A DNA stretch of 12,534 nucleotides from DATLBY01 sp035526665 (GCA_035526665.1 DATLBY010000220.1:1-12534), one strand, 5' to 3'. Shown: positions 1-8,186, numbered from the stretch's first letter. The notes: generated by a model not told the origin, from the sequence alone. Translations and numbers: made by a program.

Positions 1-1760
1 TGGTCCTGACCAATCACTCTCCCGCCGAGATGCTTCTCCAAGGCAAGAACCGTGGAGACCTCATCTTTTAGCATGTTGCCAACCGGAATCCCGGTCCAGG
101 CGGAGATCACGTTGCCCACGATCTGTGAATCGACGGCTACACGCATCATGGGCGTCTCGCCCTGCAGCTGGTCCAGCTCTTTGTTGAGCTTTGCCAGTTC
201 GGCGCGCAACGGCTCCGCTTCGTCAGCCGTGCCTTCATGCGTTTCCAGCTTGCCGCGCAGCTCGCGAATGCAGCCGACGATCTGGCGCTCTTTGTCGAAG
301 CGCTCGCGCAATTTCGCCAGCCGTTCTTCGGTCTCCCGCTTCTGGCTGGCAATGTCCGCCAGGCGCTCTTCATGGTCGGCCCCAGTGGCCGCCTCCCGCC
401 GCAGGACGCGGTCCTGCACCGTGAGATCGTCGATGCGGCGTGAGGCTTCCTCGAGAGCGGCGGGAATAGAGTTGTGTCCCAGGGCGAGACGCGCGCAGGC
501 GGTGTCGAGAATACTCACGGCCTTATCCGGAAGCTGACGCCCGGCCAGGTACCGGTGAGACAGGCGGACGGCCGCCTCGACGCCTTCATCGAGAATTCTC
601 ACATCGTGATGTTTTTCCAGCGATCCGACGATGCCGCGCATCATCACCATGCACTGCGCCTCGGTCGGCTCTTCCACCTTTACTACCTGAAACCGGCGCG
701 CCAGTGCAGGATCTTTCTCAAAATATTTCTTGTACTCCGACCATGTAGTGGCGGCAATGGTCCGCAGTTCACCGCGAGCCAGGGCCGGCTTCAGCAGATT
801 GGCTGCGTCGTTCTGACCCGCCTGCCCGCCCGCGCCGATCATAGTGTGGGCCTCGTCGATGAACAGGATAATCGGAACCGGGGAAGACTTCACTTCCTCA
901 ATCAAGCCCTTCAACCGGTTCTCGAACTCTCCCTTCACGCCGGCGCCGGCCTGCAAGAGCGCGAGGTCAAGAGTACGCAAAACGACGTTTTTCAGGGGCG
1001 GAGGTACGTCGCCATGCGCGATCCGGAGCGCGAATCCCTCCACCACGGCAGTCTTGCCAACGCCGGCCTCGCCGGTGAGAATGGGGTTATTCTGACGGCG
1101 CCGCATCAGGATATCCACCACCTGGCGAATCTCCGTGTCGCGGCCTAAAACCGGATCAATCTTCCCCTTCTTCGCATTCTCCGTGAGATTGACCGTGAAC
1201 TGGTCTAAATTAGTGGTCTTTCCGCCTTTCCGCGGCTCGGCGGCAGCCCCGTCGCTTCCCCGCGGAGCCTCGGCGTACTCGTCGTCTTCCTGGGTTCCTT
1301 TGACGATCGCCAGAAAATCTTTTCGCAATAGCTCCGGCTCGATCTTTTGAAATTCCTTGCTTACCTCCCGCACCATGCGGGCAAGCTTCTCGTCGCTGGT
1401 CAGCGCCAGCAGAGTGTGGCCGGTGCGCACTTCAGATGCGCCGTAGTCGATGGAGCCGATCGTCCAGCCTTCACGGATCATTTCGAGCAGAGATGGCGCC
1501 AGCGCGGGTCCTCGTCCGTTGCCGGCTTTAAACTTATCCAGACTGCGGGTAAGCTCCTTTCCAAGCCGCGACGTATCCACTCCGAACTGCTTGAAAATGC
1601 GAGTAGCGTCGCTATCGCTGATATCCAACAATTTCATCAGGTAGTGCTCAATTTCGATATCGTAGTGAGTCCGGGCCAGACATAGCCCTGCGGCTGCTTC
1701 CATCGCGCTTTTCGCGGTCGGGTTCAGTTTGCCGATCAGCGCTTTCATGTTCAAAGCCAT
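1..1760 (-). CDS. clpV: ClpV (TssH), AAA+ ATPase that recycles the T6SS sheath; 3' end outside the window
   Basis: Seen: an uninterrupted frame from ATG at 1760 to the left edge, 586 complete codons, with no stop. An AGGTGG site at 1768-1773, 7 bases from the ATG, fixes the start; the tssG stop lies 14 bases upstream. Residues 1-150 form a Clp-N type domain (start MALNMKALIGKLNPTAKSAM). The first AAA+ module has Walker A GEAGVGKT at 230-237 and Walker B LFIDEAH with D302/E303. A charged coiled-coil middle domain covers about 436-535, followed by the start of the D2 linker (SAWTGIPV, then VIGQD at the edge). Known: ClpV hexamers bind the TssC N-terminal helix and disassemble contracted TssB/TssC sheath in the cytoplasm so subunits can be reused. 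The second ATPase module, roughly 300 residues, lies beyond the edge. ClpB is the alternative, but the T6SS-type N-domain and the operon position favour ClpV. Confidence 0.96.
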   Translation of the reverse strand, partial: MALNMKALIGKLNPTAKSAMEAAAGLCLARTHYDIEIEHYLMKLLDISDSDATRIFKQFGVDTSRLGKELTRSLDKFKAGNGRGPALAPSLLEMIREGWTIGSIDYGASEVRTGHTLLALTSDEKLARMVREVSKEFQKIEPELLRKDFLAIVKGTQEDDEYAEAPRGSDGAAAEPRKGGKTTNLDQFTVNLTENAKKGKIDPVLGRDTEIRQVVDILMRRRQNNPILTGEAGVGKTAVVEGFALRIAHGDVPPPLKNVVLRTLDLALLQAGAGVKGEFENRLKGLIEEVKSSPVPIILFIDEAHTMIGAGGQAGQNDAANLLKPALARGELRTIAATTWSEYKKYFEKDPALARRFQVVKVEEPTEAQCMVMMRGIVGSLEKHHDVRILDEGVEAAVRLSHRYLAGRQLPDKAVSILDTACARLALGHNSIPAALEEASRRIDDLTVQDRVLRREAATGADHEERLADIASQKRETEERLAKLRERFDKERQIVGCIRELRGKLETHEGTADEAEPLRAELAKLNKELDQLQGETPMMRVAVDSQIVGNVISAWTGIPVGNMLKDEVSTVLALEKHLGGRVIGQD

Positions 1761-1774
1761 AAGAAAACCACCTC

Positions 1775-2806
1775 TCAAATGCGAAGAATAGTATCACTCG
1801 GATCCCGCGTCATCGCGACGGATTTCACCCATGTGGACCAGCCAAGGCGTGGACTGGCATCACCCAGCTCACAGGCGGGAACCTCTTCCCGCTTTAATAT
1901 GAGCTGTACTTCAAAATCCAGCTCGCCACCGGAAAAAAACTTCGTGATGGCGCGCAGCGGTTCATAGGCCGAGCCTTGCGGCAGAAAATCGGCATACTGT
2001 TGTGCCGTGAGCGGCCCCAATCGCAGCCGGATGCCGGACTGTTGATCCCAGATCTCGTCGCCCACAACGGCGCCCAGGCCCAACTGTTCCGAGTAGCTGT
2101 TGCCCCACTGGAATTCGCACTGATCGGCGGGATCGAGCGAATGCCAGGCGCCCATAAACTGCTCCACTTCCACCGGCACGTCGAAGTAGTCGGCCAGAAT
2201 TTGTTGCAAGGAAACCGCGGACCTCGCGTGCAGCGAGAACAGACCGGAATAGAAGAGCAGGGAATCGTCCGCCACAGCCTGCCGGCGGGCCAGTCCCCTG
2301 GTTCCCAGGCCGATGAGATCCAGCAGGTGATGGGAAAAGCGGTCCCGTTCGCCGCGCTCATACGCGATGGTGAAGCGATACTTCTCCCATGCCTGATAGA
2401 ACAGGGAGATCATCCGGTGGTTGAATAGATCGAGAAACGCCAGCAGCGTTCGGTCCTTGGCGCGTACCCGCTCCATCAGCAGTTCGGTGTAGTACAGGGG
2501 AAGGATGCCCATGGGCCCTGTCAGTCCCATGAAATTGACCAACATGACAGGTTGGGCTCCCGGCTTCCAATCCAGCCCCTGGATCTGGCTGGCCGGGAAG
2601 GACATGCCGGGATGCGCGCCGAAACGGACGATCTCCTTGGATGGCGGCACAAATCTGCCGACGGGCTCGCGCTCGGTTAGCACGCGCTGCACCAGGCGAA
2701 CGGCTTGAAAAAACTGGAAGTGCCAGGGATCTTCCCGCAGCAGCTTCTCCACCTTGACGTAGCGCGAGCTTACATTAAGATCTTCTGACCCGCTCGGGGC
2801 GGCCAT
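1775..2806 (-). CDS. tssG: TssG, T6SS baseplate wedge protein
   Basis: A 343-residue protein of the TssG/ImpH/VasB family, of usual length. Seen: the family N-terminal signature DPWHFQFFQAVRLVQR at about 26-41, then VRFGAHPGMSFPASQI and the strongly conserved NFMGLTGPMGILPLYYTELL block, with LDLFNHRMISLFYQAW after it. The ATG at 2806 is supported by a near-perfect Shine-Dalgarno 9 bases upstream, although this start makes the gene overlap the end of tssF by 37 bases. Known: TssG joins two TssF copies and TssE to form each baseplate wedge, and TssK docks on it. The gene sits between tssF and clpV in the order common to many T6SS loci. Nothing looks truncated. Confidence 0.96.
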   Translation of the reverse strand: MAAPSGSEDLNVSSRYVKVEKLLREDPWHFQFFQAVRLVQRVLTEREPVGRFVPPSKEIVRFGAHPGMSFPASQIQGLDWKPGAQPVMLVNFMGLTGPMGILPLYYTELLMERVRAKDRTLLAFLDLFNHRMISLFYQAWEKYRFTIAYERGERDRFSHHLLDLIGLGTRGLARRQAVADDSLLFYSGLFSLHARSAVSLQQILADYFDVPVEVEQFMGAWHSLDPADQCEFQWGNSYSEQLGLGAVVGDEIWDQQSGIRLRLGPLTAQQYADFLPQGSAYEPLRAITKFFSGGELDFEVQLILKREEVPACELGDASPRLGWSTWVKSVAMTRDPSDTILRI

Positions 2807-4620
2807 TCCTGAATGACCTCCTTCCGTTGCGTCGAAGATGCAACGAGCTGACTAAAACTGTTCAAGGACACGTACAGGCCGAGAAAATGCTCCAGAACGC
2901 TGGCGAACAGGTACACGCCGCCACCCACGAATTGCTCTTCGTCGAACTCCATGTCTACCCGGGTTCCGCGCGCGAAGCTGATGCCCCCGTCCGACATCAC
3001 ACGGGCGAAATGTTTGCGGCTGCGCAGGCTGACGATCCCATCGATCTGCTTTTGCGAATAGGTCGAGTCGGTGAAATTGTAGAGCTTGAGTATCTCCTGA
3101 AGGGAATCCTTGCCCTCCTCCACCAGCGACAGATAATTCAAGGACAGATGCGAAATCAGGCGCCACAGCACGTCTTTGCCCACGGGGGGACGCAGCGTGT
3201 TGGTGGGCTTTTTTAACGCCACGATTTTCGCAACTGCCGAACCCGCCTCCAGATCGAAATCCCCCTGTTCATCCCCGAATGGAAGGCGGCTGGGAAGATC
3301 GCGATTGGTACAAGTAGTTCGAATGGTGAGCGTATCCGTATCCGGGTGCACGGGCCGCGAAGAGAGGTCGACCAGCGAGAGATAGATCTCTGTCCCCTCA
3401 TCGTTGCGGCGCCCCGACGGCCGCCGGTTTGCGATCCAGAAGGTCTGCTTTTTTTCGCGACTGGTAGCGTGCCGGTATGAGTAGAAGGGCTCAAAATTCA
3501 TCATCTCGCGGGAGTGCGGATCGATGCTGACTACCTCGTCGATGGAAAATATTTCGGTCGCCTGCGGTCTGCGGACATCCGGCACTACCGGATATTCAAA
3601 TTTGCGCTGATCCACCAGAATCGGCTCCGCCGTTTGCGGGAACAGATTGATGATGGGTGTACAACCGAGGCGGAAGGTTTTGCCGCTGATCCCCAGCTCG
3701 AGCATCTGTTTTCGTTGATTCTGGTCGTAGTCGCCAATCAGGAAAACGATTTCCGCACGCGCGCCGAATCCGGCCTGGAATGCCTGATCCAGACCATTCA
3801 GGTCGATGAAAAAAAACTTTTCCGGAAACGTGAAATATTCCTGCAGCAATCGATAGCCGACGAAGGAGCGGCCCGGGTATGGCAGCATACCCTCGTCACT
3901 CGAGAAACCAACAGGCTTCAGCGCCGATGCCGGCAATAGCACCGGCCGCACGCGGCTGTTCGGCGTGGGATCCCGTACCCAGATCTGCAATGTATTCGAA
4001 CAGAGCAGTTCATAGAGGGTATGAATCACGTTGCTCTCGCCGTTCAGGTAGAAGCGGAGCGATGACAGATCCAGCTTTCGCAGTTCCACGTCGGGGAAAC
4101 ACTGCAATTCCAGGCGTAGCGCCGCTATGGCATCGGGCGACTTCATGGCCGGCTGCAGGCGGTCGGGCGTTTTCCATTCAGCATCCACGACGGATAACGG
4201 CCAAAGAGTGGTGTCGTAGGATGTCCGAAATTTGCACGGTGCTCCCGCGACAGGTTTCGAGTACAGCACGGACTGCCGCGGAACCCTGAGAGCACCGCCT
4301 AGCTTCCCCTGCTCGGGATCGAGATGAAACTGCACCACGGACATGGAGGGGATGGGGCGTATGTAATGCGGATAAACAATGCTGAGCAGCGCTTCGGTAA
4401 TCTGGGGAAACTCGTCGTCGAGCTTCAAATGCACCCGCGCGGCCAAAAACGCGAAACCCTCCAACAAGCGCTCCACGTGCGGATCGTCACACTTATCGTG
4501 TTCCAGGATGAGGCGCGAGGCGATTTTCGGATACTTTTCGGCGAACTCCGCCCCCATTTGCCGGAGAAAAGTCAGCTCACGCTCGTAATACAGGAGCAGG
4601 TCGTCACGCACCGCGATCAC
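2770..4620 (-). CDS. tssF: TssF, T6SS baseplate wedge protein
   Basis: A 616-residue protein of the TssF/ImpG/VasA family, of typical length. Seen: the N-terminal hallmark DDLLLYYERELTFLRQMGAE, then FAEKYPKIASRLILE and HVERLLEGFAFLAARVHLKL. The conserved FPQITEALLSIVYPHYIRPIPS-like block follows within the first ~100 residues, and the C-terminus holds a conserved RGTRVDMEFDEEQF-type segment. Known: TssF dimerises and with TssG and TssE forms the baseplate wedge. The start is ambiguous. GTG at 4620 overlaps tssE by 17 bases. GTG at 4611, three codons later, would sit 9 bases after an AAGG stretch and overlap tssE by only 8 bases. No ATG is available nearby. Either choice keeps all conserved residues. 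Confidence 0.95.
   Translation of the reverse strand: MIAVRDDLLLYYERELTFLRQMGAEFAEKYPKIASRLILEHDKCDDPHVERLLEGFAFLAARVHLKLDDEFPQITEALLSIVYPHYIRPIPSMSVVQFHLDPEQGKLGGALRVPRQSVLYSKPVAGAPCKFRTSYDTTLWPLSVVDAEWKTPDRLQPAMKSPDAIAALRLELQCFPDVELRKLDLSSLRFYLNGESNVIHTLYELLCSNTLQIWVRDPTPNSRVRPVLLPASALKPVGFSSDEGMLPYPGRSFVGYRLLQEYFTFPEKFFFIDLNGLDQAFQAGFGARAEIVFLIGDYDQNQRKQMLELGISGKTFRLGCTPIINLFPQTAEPILVDQRKFEYPVVPDVRRPQATEIFSIDEVVSIDPHSREMMNFEPFYSYRHATSREKKQTFWIANRRPSGRRNDEGTEIYLSLVDLSSRPVHPDTDTLTIRTTCTNRDLPSRLPFGDEQGDFDLEAGSAVAKIVALKKPTNTLRPPVGKDVLWRLISHLSLNYLSLVEEGKDSLQEILKLYNFTDSTYSQKQIDGIVSLRSRKHFARVMSDGGISFARGTRVDMEFDEEQFVGGGVYLFASVLEHFLGLYVSLNSFSQLVASSTQRKEVIQEWPPRAGQKILM
2816..2823 (-). promoter_or_regulatory. 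Ribosome binding site for tssG
   Basis: On the minus strand this reads AAGGAGGT, an almost ideal anti-Shine-Dalgarno match, 9 bases before the ATG at 2806. It lies inside the tssF coding region and decides the tssG start in favour of the 37-base overlap. Confidence 0.85.
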
Positions 4621-5107
4621 CCTTCACCTGGTATTCGCCGCTGGTCAGTTGGAGGACCGTATCGAAGGAAACCTGCTCGGGCGCGGGATCCATTTTTAAG
4701 AGGCCCTCAATCTGAAAGCGGAGGACACGCGCGTTCGGCCCGCCAGTTGTTGTTTCAATTGGCGTCACCCGGATGGCATCCAATCTGGGTTCGTAATGAC
4801 GAACGGTCTCCTCCAACACGCGCAGCAGCTTCTGGCGGTCCTTAGGACTGGACAGTGTGAAGGATGTGAAGTCCGGGAGACCGTAGTTGTAAAGCGAAAT
4901 TGCCAGCTCCGGGAATTCTTCGCCTGCCTCCTCCGCGATGCGCCTGGTATTGAGGAGCCACTCGAGGTCGCGGCGCAGCGAGGATTTCAATTGACGCACC
5001 GACTGAGCGCGCGTCAATGCTGGTTCGGACCGCGTCTGCGGCTCCGTGTCGATCAGGCGGTCCAAGAGCGACAGAGTGACGACGGAATCGGCTTCATTTC
5101 TGGTCAC
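4604..5107 (-). CDS. tssE: TssE, gp25-like T6SS baseplate protein
   Basis: A 167-residue protein of the GPW/gp25 fold (TssE/HsiF). Seen: the N-terminal SLLDRLID at about 13-20, LRRDLEWLLNTRR at 44-56 (the conserved basic/aromatic helix of the family) and LYNYGLPDF at 72-80. A C-terminal region of beta-strand character follows, as in phage T4 gp25. Known: TssE is the baseplate subunit that contacts and starts sheath assembly. The start is GTG at 5107, 3 bases after the tssA stop, with GAGGTG overlapping that stop as a closely spaced ribosome site. No upstream ATG fits, and the next Met is far inside the domain. The tssE-tssF overlap points to translational coupling. Confidence 0.95.
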   Translation of the reverse strand: MTRNEADSVVTLSLLDRLIDTEPQTRSEPALTRAQSVRQLKSSLRRDLEWLLNTRRIAEEAGEEFPELAISLYNYGLPDFTSFTLSSPKDRQKLLRVLEETVRHYEPRLDAIRVTPIETTTGGPNARVLRFQIEGLLKMDPAPEQVSFDTVLQLTSGEYQVKGDRGA

Positions 5108-5110
5108 GCG

Positions 5111-6907
5111 TCACCTCGAGACCACCAGCGCCTGCATTGGATCGAGCCGGCAGATGCGCGCGTACAGCTTCTGCTTTTCGACCGGATCACCGTCGAGCTT
5201 CTGCATACAGGCATAGAGCATTCCCAGAGCATGGGCGACGACGTCGGCAGCCTCCCATTCTTCCAATTGGTGGCGCTCAATGGTGCGCGCCAGCTCTTCG
5301 AGAATGGACTTGGCGATCGGCTCGTGTCCGATGGAAATGCAAAGTTGCGCCAGCTGCAGTTTGCGCTGAAACCTCCCCCTGCCGGAGTTCTGGCGGGCAA
5401 TCTCACCCGCAAGAATCTCGATACCTTCCTGTGCACGACCCGAGCGCGCGGCCTCCATGGCGAGCGCGAATGAGTCGATGACCGCCTCGGAGGACTCTTC
5501 TCCCGGCTCGCTCAGATCCATAGTGGGCGCGGGATGCCGCGCCTCAGATCGGCCCGCCGCCGTCAGCTCTTGCAGCCAAGCCTGGGTCTCGGCGTTGGCG
5601 GCCGGCGTATCGTCGGTGAGTGTCGCTGAGAGCAGGCTGGGGATATCCTGCAGCAGAACGCGCAGTTCGGACTTGATTGCGTTGGCAATCGGGTCGTAGT
5701 AAGTGCTCTGCTCCTCGCAGGCGCGAACCACGTGACGCTGTAAGTCCAGCCAGGCGCGTCCGCAGGGCAATGCCATGGCCGCCTCGGCCGCTTCCAGTAG
5801 ATCGTTCCAGCTACCTTCATTCGCCAGACGCCTGAGTTGCTGCCGGGTCTGTGTGGGCGGAGGCTCCAGCAGATTCGGGTCCGGCACCGACCCCGACGCA
5901 CGCAGTTCCCCCCAACGCAGCGCGCGCAGCAGGAGGTACGGAGCGGGATTATAGGGATCTTCCCGGCGCAGAAAAGCCGCTGCTCCGACTACTCGCTGAA
6001 TCGCGTCCTCCCGGTCTACGGGTTCGGCGCTGGTGGTCTTCCGGGGAGCAGCTGCGCGCCGCACGGTTTCGACCGGCGCTTCTTCCACTGCAGGCGCGGC
6101 CTCCTCTTCCGGGACCGTGGCGTCTTCTATAGGATCGGGATCGGCCTCGCGTTTCTTCTGCAGAAAACTATTGGCGGTGTGCCGCACCTCCTCCAGCGCC
6201 TCGCGCAACCGGCTGAAAGAGGGATTGAATTCGCCGAACTTCTCCTCGCACAGCGTTTGCAGCTCCTCGATCACTTGCAGGCAGCTGTCCAGATCACTCA
6301 CTAACTGCTCATAGAACGCCTTGGGGGTGGAGGCGAGCGCTTTATCGAACTCCTCGGGCGTTAGCTTGCCCTCCGCGATCGCGGCGGCCCGGGCTTCGGC
6401 TTTGGCTTCGCTTTCGGCAGCGGCCTCTTCATACCCGACCGTCCGGGACTCCTTGTACTTCAGCAGTCCATACCCGGAACGCGTCAGCGGCGCTTCCCGG
6501 ACAGCGATATCCAGGCGCATCCCGACCCATTCCACCGGAGCGGCGCGCAATTCCGATTCGCCGTCTTCGATCTCCGGGTAAAGAGTGTCCCAGAAATTCT
6601 CGATCAGGCCCCGAATGAGATTCAGCCCCGCCAGCATCCCGCCGATGCTCTCGCGTTGCAAGAGTGCCTCGGTGAGCCAGGCTGCCAGCTGAAGATCCTT
6701 GCTCTTAGTGGCAAGAGCGTCACCCGCCAGCTTGGTTACGAGCGCATAGTCGGCTACTTTGCGTTCCCGCTGCCACTCACCCTGCGGTGCATCATCGTCC
6801 TGCCGGCGTGCTTCTTTAATCTTGTCGTAGACGGGCGCGTAGCGAAGGTTTTCGCCGCCTGGGTTGGATTCAGAGATGGGCTTAAGAAGATCGTCCCGGA
6901 GAGGCAT
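5111..6907 (-). CDS. tssA: TssA, T6SS assembly/cap protein, long form
   Basis: A 598-residue protein. Seen: an ImpA-type N-terminal domain at about 8-135 (LRDDLLKPISESNPGGENLR at the start, then FWDTLYPEIEDGE and VEWVGMRLDIA), and a helical region to about 250. A low-complexity Glu/Ala/Pro linker spans 252-298, followed by a second helical part beginning DAIQRVVGAAAFLRREDPYNP and containing LLLRALRWGEL. The last ~130 residues look like tetratricopeptide-type helices. Known: TssA proteins share the ImpA N-domain and differ in the C-terminal half, acting as baseplate organisers or as a cap on the growing sheath end. At ~600 residues this is longer than the short baseplate-type TssA of about 345 residues, so the cap type is plausible, but that is inference. 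The ATG lies 5 bases after the tagJ stop with no clear ribosome site, suggesting coupling. Confidence 0.93.
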   Translation of the reverse strand: MPLRDDLLKPISESNPGGENLRYAPVYDKIKEARRQDDDAPQGEWQRERKVADYALVTKLAGDALATKSKDLQLAAWLTEALLQRESIGGMLAGLNLIRGLIENFWDTLYPEIEDGESELRAAPVEWVGMRLDIAVREAPLTRSGYGLLKYKESRTVGYEEAAAESEAKAEARAAAIAEGKLTPEEFDKALASTPKAFYEQLVSDLDSCLQVIEELQTLCEEKFGEFNPSFSRLREALEEVRHTANSFLQKKREADPDPIEDATVPEEEAAPAVEEAPVETVRRAAAPRKTTSAEPVDREDAIQRVVGAAAFLRREDPYNPAPYLLLRALRWGELRASGSVPDPNLLEPPPTQTRQQLRRLANEGSWNDLLEAAEAAMALPCGRAWLDLQRHVVRACEEQSTYYDPIANAIKSELRVLLQDIPSLLSATLTDDTPAANAETQAWLQELTAAGRSEARHPAPTMDLSEPGEESSEAVIDSFALAMEAARSGRAQEGIEILAGEIARQNSGRGRFQRKLQLAQLCISIGHEPIAKSILEELARTIERHQLEEWEAADVVAHALGMLYACMQKLDGDPVEKQKLYARICRLDPMQALVVSR

Positions 6908-6912
6908 GGCGG

Positions 6913-7611
6913 TCAGGCTGACTCTTTCAGCGTGAACTCCAGGTTCCGCACTTCCAGAATCGGGAACTCCTCACCGTCCAGCAGTAACATTTTCTGGCCC
7001 CCGGGGATCCCGTTTTCATCCCAGACGGTAGAGCGGCCCAGCCGGATATTCTCGTCCGCGTGGTTTCCCGAATGGGGGTAGATCACCGGAATCAGCACTT
7101 CGCCCAGCTCTTTGTCCTGGAATGCAGGGCCGGTTCGAACCAGAGCGGGCAGCCAAAGCATGTCGCGCAGCTTCTTCGGAGGCTGAGTTTCCACCGACGT
7201 AATATGTTCGAAAGGGATCCACAGGTAGGCGCCGGCGGCAAATACCTCCAGCCGCGGGCCGATCCGCGGGTCGGCGTCTTCGATGGATTCAAATGCTGCC
7301 CCGTTCAGCGTGCCGCCGAGCTGAGGCAGTTGCGCCTGTAAGGGCAAGTCCTGCCTGGCAAACATCTCCTGGCGCGTCTTCTCGGCGTGTAGGGCCGAGT
7401 GATAAAGAACAGCGCCCAGCTGTGTCTCGCTGTTGCCGGAGGCGAGCACGTTCAACTGCTTTTCCGCGCGATCGTATTCACCGGCGAAACACAGCAACTC
7501 AAACAGAAATGTGCGCCGCTGCGCGTCGGTCGGATTGTCCCGAACCTCGGCGCTCAGCGCGCGCACAGCCTCTGTCAGTTTGCCGGCCTGAAATAGCTGC
7601 TTGGCCGTCAT
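6913..7611 (-). CDS. tagJ: TagJ / ImpE-family T6SS accessory protein
   Basis: About 232 residues from ATG 7611 (start MTAKQLFQAGKLTEAVRAL). A TTG three codons upstream at 7620 would give 235 residues, but the ATG is preferred. Seen: N-terminal TPR-like helices to about residue 95 (GKLTEAVRAL, CFAGEYDRAEKQL), a middle strand-rich part (FEHITSVETQPPKKLRDMLW), and the conserved C-terminal segments VIYPHSGNHADENIRLGR and FPILEVRNLEF typical of the ImpE/SciE family. Known: in Pseudomonas aeruginosa H1-T6SS the homologue binds the TssB N-terminal helix and ClpV, an adaptor role that is not essential. It starts 10 bases after the hcp stop without a visible Shine-Dalgarno, so it probably depends on hcp translation. 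TagJ occurs only in some T6SS classes, so it is useful for subtyping. Confidence 0.9.
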   Translation of the reverse strand: MTAKQLFQAGKLTEAVRALSAEVRDNPTDAQRRTFLFELLCFAGEYDRAEKQLNVLASGNSETQLGAVLYHSALHAEKTRQEMFARQDLPLQAQLPQLGGTLNGAAFESIEDADPRIGPRLEVFAAGAYLWIPFEHITSVETQPPKKLRDMLWLPALVRTGPAFQDKELGEVLIPVIYPHSGNHADENIRLGRSTVWDENGIPGGQKMLLLDGEEFPILEVRNLEFTLKESA

Positions 7612-7621
7612 TGAAAACAAG

Positions 7622-8110
7622 CTAAACGGATTTATTCGACTTCAGATCGTAGCCCGCTTTTATAGGCCCGCTGAGCGTTCCGTCAGCCTTCTGCTCCTTG
7701 TATTCGTATTCGATCTTCGAGTAATTGAACGAGATCTGATCCATCGGGACTACATCCCCATGGCTGGATCCGCCTGTCTGGAAGGATGAAACCAGCAGAT
7801 CGGTGAACTTATATTTCAAGAACTCCTGCTGTTCCTTGCCCGCTTTGCGGCAGACCAGGGTGGCTTCCTTGATATGCTCGCCATTGGCGCAGGCAAGCAG
7901 CAGCTTCGGGCTGGCCTTGTTCACACGCATAACAAAGTGGAAATCCTGCATGACGACTTTGCCTGCGCCACCTCCACCGCCGCCGTGAGAAGTACCGGCC
8001 TGGGTCTCACCCCAGGAAAAAGATTCGACCTCGATCTCGCCCTTATGTTTGGAATCCTGGCTCTCGCCATCGATCCCCGTAATTTTCAGAAAATAATCAA
8101 CTGCAGCCAT
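7622..8110 (-). CDS. hcp: Hcp (TssD), T6SS inner tube protein
   Basis: 162 residues, the usual Hcp length. Seen: the start MAAVDYFLKITGIDGESQDS with the DyFLKIxGIdGES signature, EIEVESFSWGETQ at 26-38, and FHFVMRVNKASPKLLLACANG at 57-77. The strand pattern of the beta-barrel continues to FNYSKIEYEYKEQ at 128-140. A six-glycine run at 43-48 sits in the loop before strand KVVMQDFHF. Known: Hcp hexamers stack into the tube inside the sheath, carry small effectors in the lumen and are secreted. AGGAG at 8117-8121, 6 bases before the ATG, is a strong ribosome site, and a stem-loop precedes it. Both fit the need for far more Hcp than for its neighbours. No C-terminal effector extension is present. 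Confidence 0.96.
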   Translation of the reverse strand: MAAVDYFLKITGIDGESQDSKHKGEIEVESFSWGETQAGTSHGGGGGGAGKVVMQDFHFVMRVNKASPKLLLACANGEHIKEATLVCRKAGKEQQEFLKYKFTDLLVSSFQTGGSSHGDVVPMDQISFNYSKIEYEYKEQKADGTLSGPIKAGYDLKSNKSV

Positions 8111-8133
8111 ATGTTTCTCCTAATTTGGATTCG

Positions 8134-8163
8134 AGAGGCAGAGCGGTTGCTTGCGCTGCCTCT
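8134..8163 (-). promoter_or_regulatory. Stem-loop between tssC and hcp
   Basis: Arms at 8134-8141 and 8156-8163 are perfect 8-base complements (minus strand AGAGGCAG and CTGCCTCT). After a 2-base bulge, two more pairs close an 8-base loop. It fills the middle of the only sizeable gap inside the operon, 23 bases after the tssC stop and 12 bases before the hcp AGGAG. No T-run follows on the transcribed strand, so it does not look like an intrinsic terminator there. An RNA-processing or stabilising element that raises hcp mRNA is an inference. Confidence 0.55.
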
Positions 8164-8186
8164 TTTGATATGCGTCAATGGATCGC

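Noticed and set aside
474..1148. 224-codon plus-strand frame
   Set aside because: It is antisense to the ClpV AAA+ module, whose Walker motifs are clear on the minus strand; shadow frame.
4796..5473. 225-codon plus-strand frame across tssE and tssA
   Set aside because: It spans the junction of two well-supported minus-strand genes and has no family features.
8134..8167. Intrinsic terminator on the plus strand (stem followed by TTTT)
   Set aside because: The T-run follows the stem only on the plus strand, where no gene ends nearby; the neighbouring genes are read from the minus strand, so I treat it as an intercistronic stem-loop instead.
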